Of a stretch of 39,089 nucleotides of DNA, positions 9,782 to 18,859 are shown piece after piece. Below the pieces are notes generated by a model that did no database searches, was not told the origin of the DNA, and saw nothing but the letters and a program-made list of their open reading frames with translations. The stretch's first letter is position 1; every line of letters starts with the position of its first letter. The position numbers were made by a program, and so were the translations under genes. The DNA comes from Balneolales bacterium (GTDB lineage: Bacteria; Bacteroidota; Rhodothermia; Balneolales; Natronogracilivirgulaceae), in assembly GCA_007132975.1 (NCBI GenBank), contig SLNO01000150.1, forward strand, positions 1 through 39,089, in the 5' to 3' direction.

Positions 9782-10558
9782 ATGCCTTGTATCAAAATAA
9801 ATCCGAAACGAGCCCGATTACTGGCTGCTGCATTTCTGTACGTTTTATTCCTGAGCTCATGTGCCGATGATCCGGACCCGGATATCTCCGGCAAGGTGGT
9901 GGATGCGGACGGAGCCCCTGCGGCCGGTGTCGACGTGATGATCGCATACCACCTGGAGCGGCTGGACACGCACGCGCCTGCCGCGGCATCCGCTGACACG
10001 AACCGCATTTACCTGCCCAGCCCCAACCCGAGCTGCGACGGCATCCAGACCATCCATTTTGAGCTGGCCGACCCGGAATCGGTGACCATGTTCGCCCGGT
10101 CGCTGCACGGTCTCACCGACTACGATCTGCTGTTCATGGAGCCCTATCCACCCGGTACCCACCAGCTGACCTATCAGATGATCCCCGGGCTCTATGAGAT
10201 CAACGCCACCTTTGTCCCGGATACTCTGGTCTCGTTCATCGTGCCGGAAACGGCGTTCCTGGAATGGGATCGCGACGGCCGGATCGACTGCCCGGACGGA
10301 ATCGGATTTCCCGCCGAAAAAATCGACGTGACAGACAATCGCGGCCGTTTTTCCGTCAACCGCGAGGAGCTGATCTGGCGGCCACGCATTTTCGAAATAA
10401 CCGGGGAGGATGGGGTTGCGTACAAGCTGGGCATTCATGCCGCGCTATTCGTCCGCCCGTCCAACCAATCGGGTGGAAATCCTCCAGTGCCTGCCACACA
10501 TATCAGGGAGATCGACCTGACTCAGGCAGGGCACTTCATCGAGTTGACCAAGCCGTGA
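9782..10558 (+). CDS. Lipoprotein with carboxypeptidase-regulatory-like and degenerate FlgD/T9SS-like domains
   Basis: A 258-residue lipoprotein: the lipobox LFLSSC ends at Cys27. Residues 33-55 (ISGKVVDADGAPAAGVDV...) look like the first strand pair of a carboxypeptidase regulatory-like domain. Residues about 76-145 contain a SPNP motif, an IHFEL strand, a VTMFARSL strand, a PPGTHQLTY turn and a GLYEI strand. This is the order found in FlgD-Ig / type IX secretion C-terminal domains (NPF.TTI.Y.L ... V.L.V.D..G ... AG.H...W ... SGVYFY), but it lies inside the protein and not at the end. It is 131 bp downstream of the receptor gene in the same direction. A surface role is inferred; no enzyme motif is visible. 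Confidence 0.65.
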   Translation: MPCIKINPKRARLLAAAFLYVLFLSSCADDPDPDISGKVVDADGAPAAGVDVMIAYHLERLDTHAPAAASADTNRIYLPSPNPSCDGIQTIHFELADPESVTMFARSLHGLTDYDLLFMEPYPPGTHQLTYQMIPGLYEINATFVPDTLVSFIVPETAFLEWDRDGRIDCPDGIGFPAEKIDVTDNRGRFSVNREELIWRPRIFEITGEDGVAYKLGIHAALFVRPSNQSGGNPPVPATHIREIDLTQAGHFIELTKP

Positions 10559-10586
10559 AAAAGAAGTGCTGTCGATCCCCTGCCAG

Positions 10587-10691
10587 AATCAGTCGCTCCA
10601 CGGTTTGAGACAATCGCTCCACGGTTTGAGACAATCGCTCTCCGGTTAAATATGACCGCTCTCCGATTAGAAACAGCCGCTGCCACCTTGG
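10587..10691. repeat. Five degenerate 21-bp tandem repeats
   Basis: Five units of 21 bp begin at 10587, 10608, 10629, 10650 and 10671. The second reads AGACAATCGCTCCACGGTTT plus G; the first and second are nearly identical and later ones diverge. They lie just after the stop of the preceding lipoprotein gene. The period of seven codons leaves an open frame on the minus strand, but there is no convincing start or protein-like sequence. Confidence 0.75.
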
Positions 10692-10870
10692 CCATAGAGC
10701 ATCTTCCTTGCCGGGGCAATAACGTCCCGCCTTTCCCGTTCGCACCGGCAAGTGATTGATACAAAACAGATTCGGTCACACAGTCTGCGTGATTGCCTCA
10801 TCAGAGGGTAGATTGCGTTGGATCATTCCAACTGAACATGATAATCAACAAAGCAAAAACCAGACATACC

Positions 10871-11797
10871 ATGCAATTCCTTAAGCCGATTTACACCATA
10901 CTTTTTCTCATCCCTTTCATCATCCTGCTCGCATCCTGCGACGACAACGGCGTCACGGGTCCGGATGACCCCTCACAGGTTCCGTCCCTTCCCGATTTCA
11001 GCCAGTTGCAGATGGAAACCGGCATTTTCACCCATGGCGGTGTTGCCAAGGAGGCCGGGCTTGAGACGGGAATCCTTTCGGCGCTGAGTGCATTTTCGGA
11101 TGTGCGTCCGGATGCGGGACAGCAAACGGAATCGGACCCCTTTCAGCTGGCAGCTTTTCTTGTGAACACAGTGGAAACCGGTTACCTGCTCCATAATACC
11201 TATACTTCTTTTTTCACGTTGAGTGTTGCCCCCGGTATTGTGCAGGTATCCGGCAATGAATTTCTGTGGGAGTTTTCTGCCGTAGATCCTGAACTCGGCG
11301 AAAGCATGGATATCACGGTAATTGCTGCGGTTCAGGGCGAAGAGGTTGAATGGACCGCCATCGCCGCCGCTGACTTTGAGGAGGGTGGATTCGAAGAGCA
11401 GCAAGTTATCGAGGGAATATCAGCTTTTGATGGCAGCTCCGGTGAATGGTCGCTGAATTTCGATGTGCCGGAGCAGGGGTTCACTTTTGAGAGCAACGCC
11501 ATCTGGGAGGCCGACAATGAGCAACTTGTCGCCCTGGATATTTCCACAAGCCTTACAGAGCTTCAGGAGGATTTTATCCAGAACACGGACGGGTTTTACA
11601 CACTCGACGGAACCGATGCCGCAATTGACAACGGTCAGATCCAGTCACCCGAGTTTGAAGACTTTGACTTATTTGGTGACATCGACATTACCCAGCCCTT
11701 TACCGTTACTTGGGACACCGAAGCGGGATCTGGTACCGTATCCATTGACGGACACGAACTCTGCTGGGATGAAAACCGGCAGGCCGTGGACTGCTGA
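10871..11797 (+). CDS. Lipoprotein of unknown function
   Basis: With the ATG at 10871 the protein has 308 residues and a classic lipoprotein signal: KP at 5-6, a hydrophobic run, and LLASC with Cys23. The ATGs at 10793 and 10838 would put 11-26 extra polar residues before the signal, so 10871 is preferred; none has a clear Shine-Dalgarno. The mature part is acidic, begins with a PDDPSQVPSLP linker, and is probably beta-rich, with repeated statements of the type SGEWSLNF / TFTVTWDT / GSGTVSIDG. It ends in two cysteines (C-W-D...VDC) that could form a disulfide. I do not recognise a family. It converges on asmA. Confidence 0.6.
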   Translation: MQFLKPIYTILFLIPFIILLASCDDNGVTGPDDPSQVPSLPDFSQLQMETGIFTHGGVAKEAGLETGILSALSAFSDVRPDAGQQTESDPFQLAAFLVNTVETGYLLHNTYTSFFTLSVAPGIVQVSGNEFLWEFSAVDPELGESMDITVIAAVQGEEVEWTAIAAADFEEGGFEEQQVIEGISAFDGSSGEWSLNFDVPEQGFTFESNAIWEADNEQLVALDISTSLTELQEDFIQNTDGFYTLDGTDAAIDNGQIQSPEFEDFDLFGDIDITQPFTVTWDTEAGSGTVSIDGHELCWDENRQAVDC

Positions 11798-11817
11798 TCT
11801 GCATTTATCGTTTCGGT

Positions 11818-11856
11818 GTGGATGGCCGCTCCTGAAAAGGAGTCGGCCGAATCCAC
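11818..11856. terminator. Hairpin between convergent lipoprotein and asmA-like genes
   Basis: GTGGAT (11818-11823), GGCCG and CTCCT pair in order with AGGAG, CGGCC and ATCCAC (11851-11856) around a GAAA tetraloop, with only a 1-nt and a 2-nt bulge. The 16-pair stem lies between two convergent stops and so probably serves both strands. The lack of a strong T-run makes it an imperfect intrinsic terminator. Confidence 0.55.
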
Positions 11857-11912
11857 CCAATCATTTCCTGTCTGTCATCCGGCCCGTACTGCCTGTTCTC
11901 CGGCCCGCACGG

Positions 11913-14900
11913 TCAGTTCCTGCGCAGCCGGTCCAGCACCCCGTCGATGACATCGCGCCCTTCCTGGACGGCGCGGTCTCGCAGGTGTTGTTCCATGCGC
12001 TCGCGGATGGCGCTGTCATCGAATCCCGGACGCGGACTTTCGGAAGTGCCTCGTATCGTAACCGGGAGCACCAGTTTGCCGTCATCGCGGGTTAGCGCTT
12101 CAACCCCCTGGCTTGGCAGGCGGTCACCCAGGCGGTTGGCCCAGGTGCGCGGCAGTACGACCTCGGCACGGTAGTCGAGCCGGTCATCGATCAGGTTATG
12201 CGTGCCCGAAAGGTTCAGGCCCAAATCCCTGCTGGTGAGGTTGAAATCCTCCAGGGTCATGACGCCGTCGGAGATGTCGTATTTCGCGGTCCACTGATCC
12301 AGCGACAGGTCCCGAAGTTCGCTGAGGCCAAGCAGATTGGCCAGGCTCACCTGCGTTGGATGCTCGGAGATGCGCGCCTCCTCCATGCCAAAATCGCCGG
12401 AAGCGCGCAGGCGCATCATGTCCATCTCAAGGAACTCGTCAAACTCGGCGTAGAAATCGGTGGATGCGTTGATATTCGCCCGGACGTGCTCGGAGAGCTG
12501 CGAACGTCCACCCAGGTCAAAGTCCGCGAACAGCTGTTCTACCCGCATGTTCACCAGGTTTCCGGCAAAGGTGAAACCGGTATGGTCCACGGCGAACACA
12601 TCCCATCGGAAACGGCCGTTCATGGTACCGCCGTACATGGCCAGGCTGGCGTCATCAGAGCCGATATGGTTCGGGCTCATCTCCACCGTACCACGGATGT
12701 CGGTCGCCTCCATGGCAAAGAACTGCATGCGCTCGATCTCTACATCAAGGCTTCCGCTCAGATTTGGCAGCCAGGCGTCGAACGGTTCCGGCTCGGGCAG
12801 CTCCTCGAAATCCATGAACTCGTCGGCATTGAAAAACCCGGAGCGGAAACGGCCGGAGAACACAGCGGGATCGGCCTCGCCGGGCTCGTACATGAGCGAC
12901 TTGTAGTTTCGGACCCTTCCAACCAGATGGTAGTCAGATTCACCGAAAAGGAAACGCAGGTTTCGGGTCTCCATATCATTGCCGCGGAACACCAGGTCGC
13001 CGTTCAGGTCGCTCAGCGGCAGCATCAGGTCGGGCGAATCCATGCTGATGTTCTCGGCGGTGACGTTACCATCCACACGGATGGCTTCCAGATCGTCGAT
13101 GCTGCCCCGCAGGCGGGCGTTGGCGTTGACCCGGCCGTCCATGACCAGCCCGAACTCTTCCTCCAGCGGATAGTACGTGTTCATCTCGCCGAGCGCCAGC
13201 AATCCGTTGAGCTGCAGATCGAACGAGGCGTTTTCCTCCATGTACTCGCGCACGCTTCCACTCAGGGAGAACCGGTTGGATCCCGAACGAACCGAGGCCT
13301 CGGAAATGGTCACGTTCCGATGGGTGATCTTTGCCTTGGCGGAAAGGCGGTCGATGGCCTGCCCGAGTTCGTGCCAGGCGAGGTAGCCGTCGGCGAGCTC
13401 CACATCCAGATCGAAAGCCGCGTTTTCCGGCTCATTGACCCGGCCGTTGGCCGAACCGCTCAGCTTGATCGAGCCGCGCATCGAAAGGGTATCTTCGTCG
13501 ATGGGCACGTACTCCTTGATGGTGGCCAGGTCCAGCGCCACTTCGCCGGTAAAACGGAACGTGGCCGCATCCATGTCCAACGGCGAAGTCACCCGACCGG
13601 AAGCCGATACAAAGTTGTCGGAGGAACGCGCCGTGGCACGCTCAATGCGCACCTCGCGGTGGGTGGCGCGCAACTCGACCAGGATGTCCTCGACGGGACG
13701 TGCCACTTCGGCATGGACGATGCGGCCGTCGCTCAGGTTCACCGTCACATCGAATTGCGAATCTTCGGGCGTGCGGAGCGGGCCGTTGGCCGATGCGTTG
13801 ATTGCAATGCGTCCGGCCAGCTCGGTGATGTCAAACTCGGCCAAGGGCACATACCGGTCCATTGTCGACAAATCGGCGTTCATGGATCCTGAAAGTTGGA
13901 ACTGCGCGGATTCTTCAAACGGATTGCGGATCTCGCCGGATGCACTCAGGCGCGTTTCGCCAGCCGTTGCCTCAAATGTGTGGATGGTGATGAGGTCATT
14001 GCCCGCATCGGCGCGTAGCGTGATGCCCGATATGCGCTCGGGTACGTCGCTGTGCCGGATGAAACCGTCCGTGATGGCGGCGCGCGCCTCGAATACCGGC
14101 ACCTCCTCTTCGGCGATGCGGCCCTGCAGGGTAACCACGAAATCCAACCCGCCACCTGTTTCCAGGTCGCCCAGCATATCCTCATATTCGGGCGGGACCA
14201 GGTCCAGCAGCGCTCCAAAATCGTCGGATTCGGAGGCAATGCGCAGATCCACCATGGGTTCGCCGCCACCCCAGTCCGATACGCTTCCCTCAAGCGTGAG
14301 TCCCAGTCCAAGCAGGTTCAACTGTCCGTCCTGTATGTTCAGGATCTCGCCGGCCATATCCAGCACCGAGGTCTGTGAAAGGGAAAAGCCGAGGCCGGAT
14401 ACCATCTGCTGCCCTTCGATGATCACATCCAGGCTGCCCAATGTGAGCTCCAGGGTGCTTTCCAGCACTTCCGCAAAGCGGAGGGAGCTGCGAAGGTTCA
14501 GGTCATTCAGCCGGATGTCGTTACGCGCCTGGTAATCCCTGTAACCGAAGTTTCCACCGGTGACAATGATCTCGGAGAGTTCCAGATCCATCAGTTCCAT
14601 CTCTTCGGGATCCTCTTCCGGCTCTTCATCGGGCATGAAATCGTCAAGGTTCGTGGTGCCGTCGCGGTAGACGATATAGGTGAATTCGGGACGGTCGATC
14701 TGGAGGCGGTACACACTGATCTCACCGCGCAGCAGCGGCACCAGGTTTACCGAAACGAGGACGCGCTCCACGCTGGCCAGCTTGTCTTCGCGCGGATCGG
14801 GAACCTCCAGCCCTTCAATGACCAGGCCGAAGCGGGGGAAGGTACGGAACAGGTTGTAGGAGAGACGCTCGATCTGCACATCGCGTCCAGTCGCATCCTG

Positions 14901-15017
14901 CACGGCCGGCACCACCCAGGAGCGCAGCCGCTCATCCGTGAGATAGAAGGACAATCCGGCAACGAGGATGAGCACGATCAGTACAATAATTCCGAGTGCA
15001 ATGGCCAGTTTTTTCAT
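11913..15017 (-). CDS. AsmA family protein
   Basis: A 1034-residue protein with one N-terminal membrane helix (about 4-27) and a large periplasmic part made of repeated beta strands with paired 'GxxxLSGS / NAxxxG' units. The first 130 residues (DERLRSW..., then VPxxVxDATGRxVxIERL and LVPLLRGEISVYRLQIDRPEF) match the AsmA N-terminal domain. The C-terminal 200 residues (SLDQWTAKYDISDGVMTLEDFN, NLSGTHNLIDDRLDY, LPVTIRGTSESPRPGFD) match the AsmA C-terminal domain. AsmA/TamB-like proteins form long grooves thought to carry lipids between inner and outer membranes. It ends in a charged helix (RERMEQHLRDRAVQEGRD). The start has no Shine-Dalgarno and lies about 30 nt after a tandemly duplicated dyad element that probably controls it. 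It is transcribed alone as far as can be seen. Confidence 0.85.
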   Translation of the reverse strand: MKKLAIALGIIVLIVLILVAGLSFYLTDERLRSWVVPAVQDATGRDVQIERLSYNLFRTFPRFGLVIEGLEVPDPREDKLASVERVLVSVNLVPLLRGEISVYRLQIDRPEFTYIVYRDGTTNLDDFMPDEEPEEDPEEMELMDLELSEIIVTGGNFGYRDYQARNDIRLNDLNLRSSLRFAEVLESTLELTLGSLDVIIEGQQMVSGLGFSLSQTSVLDMAGEILNIQDGQLNLLGLGLTLEGSVSDWGGGEPMVDLRIASESDDFGALLDLVPPEYEDMLGDLETGGGLDFVVTLQGRIAEEEVPVFEARAAITDGFIRHSDVPERISGITLRADAGNDLITIHTFEATAGETRLSASGEIRNPFEESAQFQLSGSMNADLSTMDRYVPLAEFDITELAGRIAINASANGPLRTPEDSQFDVTVNLSDGRIVHAEVARPVEDILVELRATHREVRIERATARSSDNFVSASGRVTSPLDMDAATFRFTGEVALDLATIKEYVPIDEDTLSMRGSIKLSGSANGRVNEPENAAFDLDVELADGYLAWHELGQAIDRLSAKAKITHRNVTISEASVRSGSNRFSLSGSVREYMEENASFDLQLNGLLALGEMNTYYPLEEEFGLVMDGRVNANARLRGSIDDLEAIRVDGNVTAENISMDSPDLMLPLSDLNGDLVFRGNDMETRNLRFLFGESDYHLVGRVRNYKSLMYEPGEADPAVFSGRFRSGFFNADEFMDFEELPEPEPFDAWLPNLSGSLDVEIERMQFFAMEATDIRGTVEMSPNHIGSDDASLAMYGGTMNGRFRWDVFAVDHTGFTFAGNLVNMRVEQLFADFDLGGRSQLSEHVRANINASTDFYAEFDEFLEMDMMRLRASGDFGMEEARISEHPTQVSLANLLGLSELRDLSLDQWTAKYDISDGVMTLEDFNLTSRDLGLNLSGTHNLIDDRLDYRAEVVLPRTWANRLGDRLPSQGVEALTRDDGKLVLPVTIRGTSESPRPGFDDSAIRERMEQHLRDRAVQEGRDVIDGVLDRLRRN

Positions 15018-15021
15018 CTGT

Positions 15022-15108
15022 TTAAAATGTTGGATTTATATGGTCAGATAGAATGTCCATGACGTTTTTAATCATGCTCATGCGTGACCGGGCTACGGTC
15101 ATGGACAT
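15022..15108 (-). CDS. Possible 28-residue leader ORF before asmA
   Basis: This short ORF begins at the ATG inside the dyad arm and encodes MSMTVARSRMSMIKNVMDIL followed by eight residues. Its TAA stop lies 4 nt before the asmA ATG. A shorter form can start at the internal ATG (15075, MIKNVMDIL...). A near-identical ORF lies in copy 2, and the shorter form is also present before the TPR gene. Coding is unproven: the conserved bases may be kept for the dyad rather than the peptide. Confidence 0.25.
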   Translation of the reverse strand: MSMTVARSRMSMIKNVMDILSDHINPTF

Positions 15109-15113
15109 TTCAT
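15048..15113 (-). promoter_or_regulatory. Dyad element, copy 1 (proximal to asmA)
   Basis: Reading toward asmA, the element starts ATGAAATGTCCATGACC and ends CGTCATGGACATTCTAT. The arms AATGTCCATGAC and GTCATGGACATT are perfect 12-bp reverse complements (15098-15109 and 15052-15063) separated by 34 nt. A nested dyad TGACCG/CGGTCA (15085-15101) uses part of one arm, so the two hairpins exclude each other in RNA. The element ends about 30 nt before the asmA ATG. The same element precedes the TPR gene at 36124. Confidence 0.75.
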
Positions 15114-15205
15114 GTGTTTGAAATTTTTTGATTTATATCGTCACATAGAATGTCCATGACGTTTTTAATCATGCTCATGCGTGACCGGGCTACGGTCATG
15201 GACAT
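15110..15205 (-). CDS. Possible 31-residue leader ORF in dyad copy 2
   Basis: This ORF starts with the same MSMTVARSRMSMIKNVMDIL sequence and ends ...NQKISNT. Its TGA lies 1 nt before the ATG of the next leader ORF, so the two and asmA form a tightly coupled series if translated. The frame stays open upstream to an ATG at 15322, but those extra residues show no recognisable features. Confidence 0.22.
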   Translation of the reverse strand: MSMTVARSRMSMIKNVMDILCDDINQKISNT

Positions 15206-15210
15206 TTCAT
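15145..15210 (-). promoter_or_regulatory. Dyad element, copy 2 (distal to asmA)
   Basis: This is an exact copy of the 66-bp element at 15048-15113, with the same 12-bp arms, 34-nt spacer and nested TGACCG/CGGTCA dyad. Only its downstream flank, toward asmA, has diverged. Confidence 0.75.
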
Positions 15211-15474
15211 CATCATTTCGCAAATTTGGTGATAGGTGCCTGAGGCTTTTTGTGATCTGTCTCTGTATCTCTTCTTTTATTCCGGCAGACGTACGGCCTT
15301 CACCGCACGGACATGTTTCCAAGATAGGAAAATCCGTCAGGAAACCACATATGGCCCACCCGTCACCTGAAAAAAATCGGTGCGAATGGGTAGGGCTGAC
15401 GTTGGCACAGGCAATCTGCCATACGCCTCACAAAATACTGCTATCTGATATCTATGCCTGTCTGCCCGAAGCTC

Positions 15475-16833
15475 TCAGGCACAGCTGCAATCCTGCGGCA
15501 CCATTTCCCTGCTCTTCAGGAACTCACAAAGCAGCTCGCAAAGATCGGGCTTGCCGATTTCCTGAAGCTCGTATCCCACCTTGACCACCGGCTGCTCGAT
15601 TGTGATCACCCGGGTCAGGTCAATGGGCGTACCGATCACAACGGCATCGCAGTCGATGGCGCGGATGGTGGCCTCCAGGTCCTTTTTCTGCTGCTCTCCA
15701 TAACCCATGGCCGGCAGCAGCGCCCCGGTTTCGGGATACGTTTGGAATGTCTCCCTGATCTTGCCTACGGCAAAAGGACGCGGATCGATGAACTCCCTGG
15801 CCCCAAACTTCTGCGCGGCAACCGTTCCGGCACCGAACTTCATCTGCCCGTGCGTCAGGGTGGGGCCATCCTCCACCACCAGCACGCGTTTGCCGCGGAT
15901 GCGCCCGGGATGGTCCACCGACAGGGGCGATGCCGCATCCACCACACGAGCGCCGGGATTCACCTTGAGGATGTTGTCGCGGAGCTGGTGGAGCTGCTCG
16001 GGTCCGGAGGTGTCGATCTTGTTGATCACGACGATATCGGCCATGCGCAGTGTGGTTTCGCCGGGATAGTAGCTCAGCTCGTGGCCCACGCGGTGCGGAT
16101 CGGCCACGGTGATCATCAGGTCGGGCTTGTAGAACGGGAAGTCGTTGTTGCCGCCGTCCCATACGATCACGTCCGCCTCCTTCTCGGCCTCGCGCAGGAT
16201 GGCCTCGTAATCCACCCCGGCATAGATAACATTTCCGCGCGTCACGTGCGGCTCGTACTCCTCCATCTCCTCGATAGTGCAATGGTGGTGGTGCAGGTCC
16301 TCGATAGTCGCGAAACGCTGCACTTTCTGTGCGGTGAGATCGCCGTAGGGCATGGGATGGCGCACGGCCACCACCTTGAGCCCCATATCCATAAGCAGCT
16401 CGATGATCCGCCGCGAGGTCTGGCTCTTGCCGCATCCGGTACGCACCGCGCCCACGGCAATCACCGGCTTGGTGCTCTCGATCATGGACTGTTTCGGCCC
16501 GATCAGCAGGAAATCGGCCCCGGCGGTGTTGACGATCGAGGCCACGTTCATAACCTCCTGATAGGAGACGTCGCTGTAGGAGAAGGCGCACACATCCACA
16601 TGCAGATCGCGGATGAGCGCGGGCAGGTCCGATTGATTGTGGATGGGAATTCCGTCGGGATACAGCGGTCCGGCCAGCCCGGACGGGTACCGGCGACCGT
16701 CGATGTCCGGGATCTGCGCAGCGGTGAACGCCACCACGTTGTAGTCCTGATTGTCACGGAAACAGGTGTTGAAATTGTGGAAATCGCGGCCGGCCGCGCC
16801 GATGATAATGACGTTTTTTCTGCTGGATGACAT
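15475..16833 (-). CDS. COG2403 GTPase, cyclic 2,3-diphosphoglycerate synthetase-like
   Basis: A 452-residue P-loop protein. The N-terminal part (NVIIIGAAGRDFHNFN, 7-22) resembles a Rossmann-type domain. A P-loop GAVRTGCGKS is at 128-137, followed by a second half with DVIVWDGGNNDFPF, an NKID-type guanine motif in VVINKIDTSG, and a terminal domain with DAVVIGTPIDL. This layout is that of archaeal cyclic 2,3-diphosphoglycerate synthetase and its bacterial COG2403 relatives; the archaeal enzyme makes a thermoprotectant solute, whereas the bacterial role is not settled to my knowledge. The start at 16833 is chosen because a strong AAGGAG lies 5 nt upstream. The frame stays open to 17154, but that extension is Cys/His-rich and unlike the family. 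It is divergent from a tyrosine phenol-lyase-like gene. Confidence 0.75.
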   Translation of the reverse strand: MSSSRKNVIIIGAAGRDFHNFNTCFRDNQDYNVVAFTAAQIPDIDGRRYPSGLAGPLYPDGIPIHNQSDLPALIRDLHVDVCAFSYSDVSYQEVMNVASIVNTAGADFLLIGPKQSMIESTKPVIAVGAVRTGCGKSQTSRRIIELLMDMGLKVVAVRHPMPYGDLTAQKVQRFATIEDLHHHHCTIEEMEEYEPHVTRGNVIYAGVDYEAILREAEKEADVIVWDGGNNDFPFYKPDLMITVADPHRVGHELSYYPGETTLRMADIVVINKIDTSGPEQLHQLRDNILKVNPGARVVDAASPLSVDHPGRIRGKRVLVVEDGPTLTHGQMKFGAGTVAAQKFGAREFIDPRPFAVGKIRETFQTYPETGALLPAMGYGEQQKKDLEATIRAIDCDAVVIGTPIDLTRVITIEQPVVKVGYELQEIGKPDLCELLCEFLKSREMVPQDCSCA

Positions 16834-18632
<1,799 letters not shown>

Positions 18633-18672
18633 CCAAGTAACACACTTTGCCACCCATTTGTCAGCCGCAGTA

Positions 18673-18789
18673 TTCGGGTGGATGGGGCTCTGTGCCTTTC
18701 ACATTGCCTGTTTCGGGTGGATGGGGGTCTGTGCCTCTCGCACCACCTCTTCCTGGTGGTGGCGGATCTGCCTCGCTCAATTGCCCTCG
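18673..18789. repeat. Three 39-bp tandem repeats between tpl and mutS
   Basis: Units start at 18673, 18712 and 18751. The first two share TTCGGGTGGATGGGG and TCTGTGCCT; the third is diverged. The region lies between convergent genes. The period is 13 codons and the minus-strand frame is open (repeated DPHPPE-like peptide), but there is no credible gene. Two copies of the frequent octamer GGGTGGAT are part of the unit. Confidence 0.75.
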
Positions 18790-18859
18790 TGCTATAGACG
18801 GGCGCACTGCATTGTTCTGGCAGATATTTCGAATGGATGCGGCCGGGCAAGCCGTCGCG

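Larger units (their letters stand above)
15019..15210. repeat. 97-bp tandem duplication upstream of the asmA-like gene
   Basis: Two direct copies (about 15019-15113 and 15116-15210; period 97 bp) lie directly upstream of the asmA start. The inner 64 bp (15050-15113 and 15147-15210) are identical, while the outer parts differ at several positions. Each copy holds a full dyad element. Confidence 0.9.

Noticed and set aside
10587..10691. CRISPR array
   Set aside because: Units are directly adjacent with no unique spacers, only five copies, and no cas genes are present.
10522..10779. An 85-residue minus-strand ORF with a 7-residue repeat
   Set aside because: It is produced by the 21-bp repeat period, overlaps a real gene end, and has no start signal or protein-like features.
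12198..13892. A 564-residue plus-strand frame inside asmA
   Set aside because: It is a shadow of the asmA codons, with no motif and no start context.
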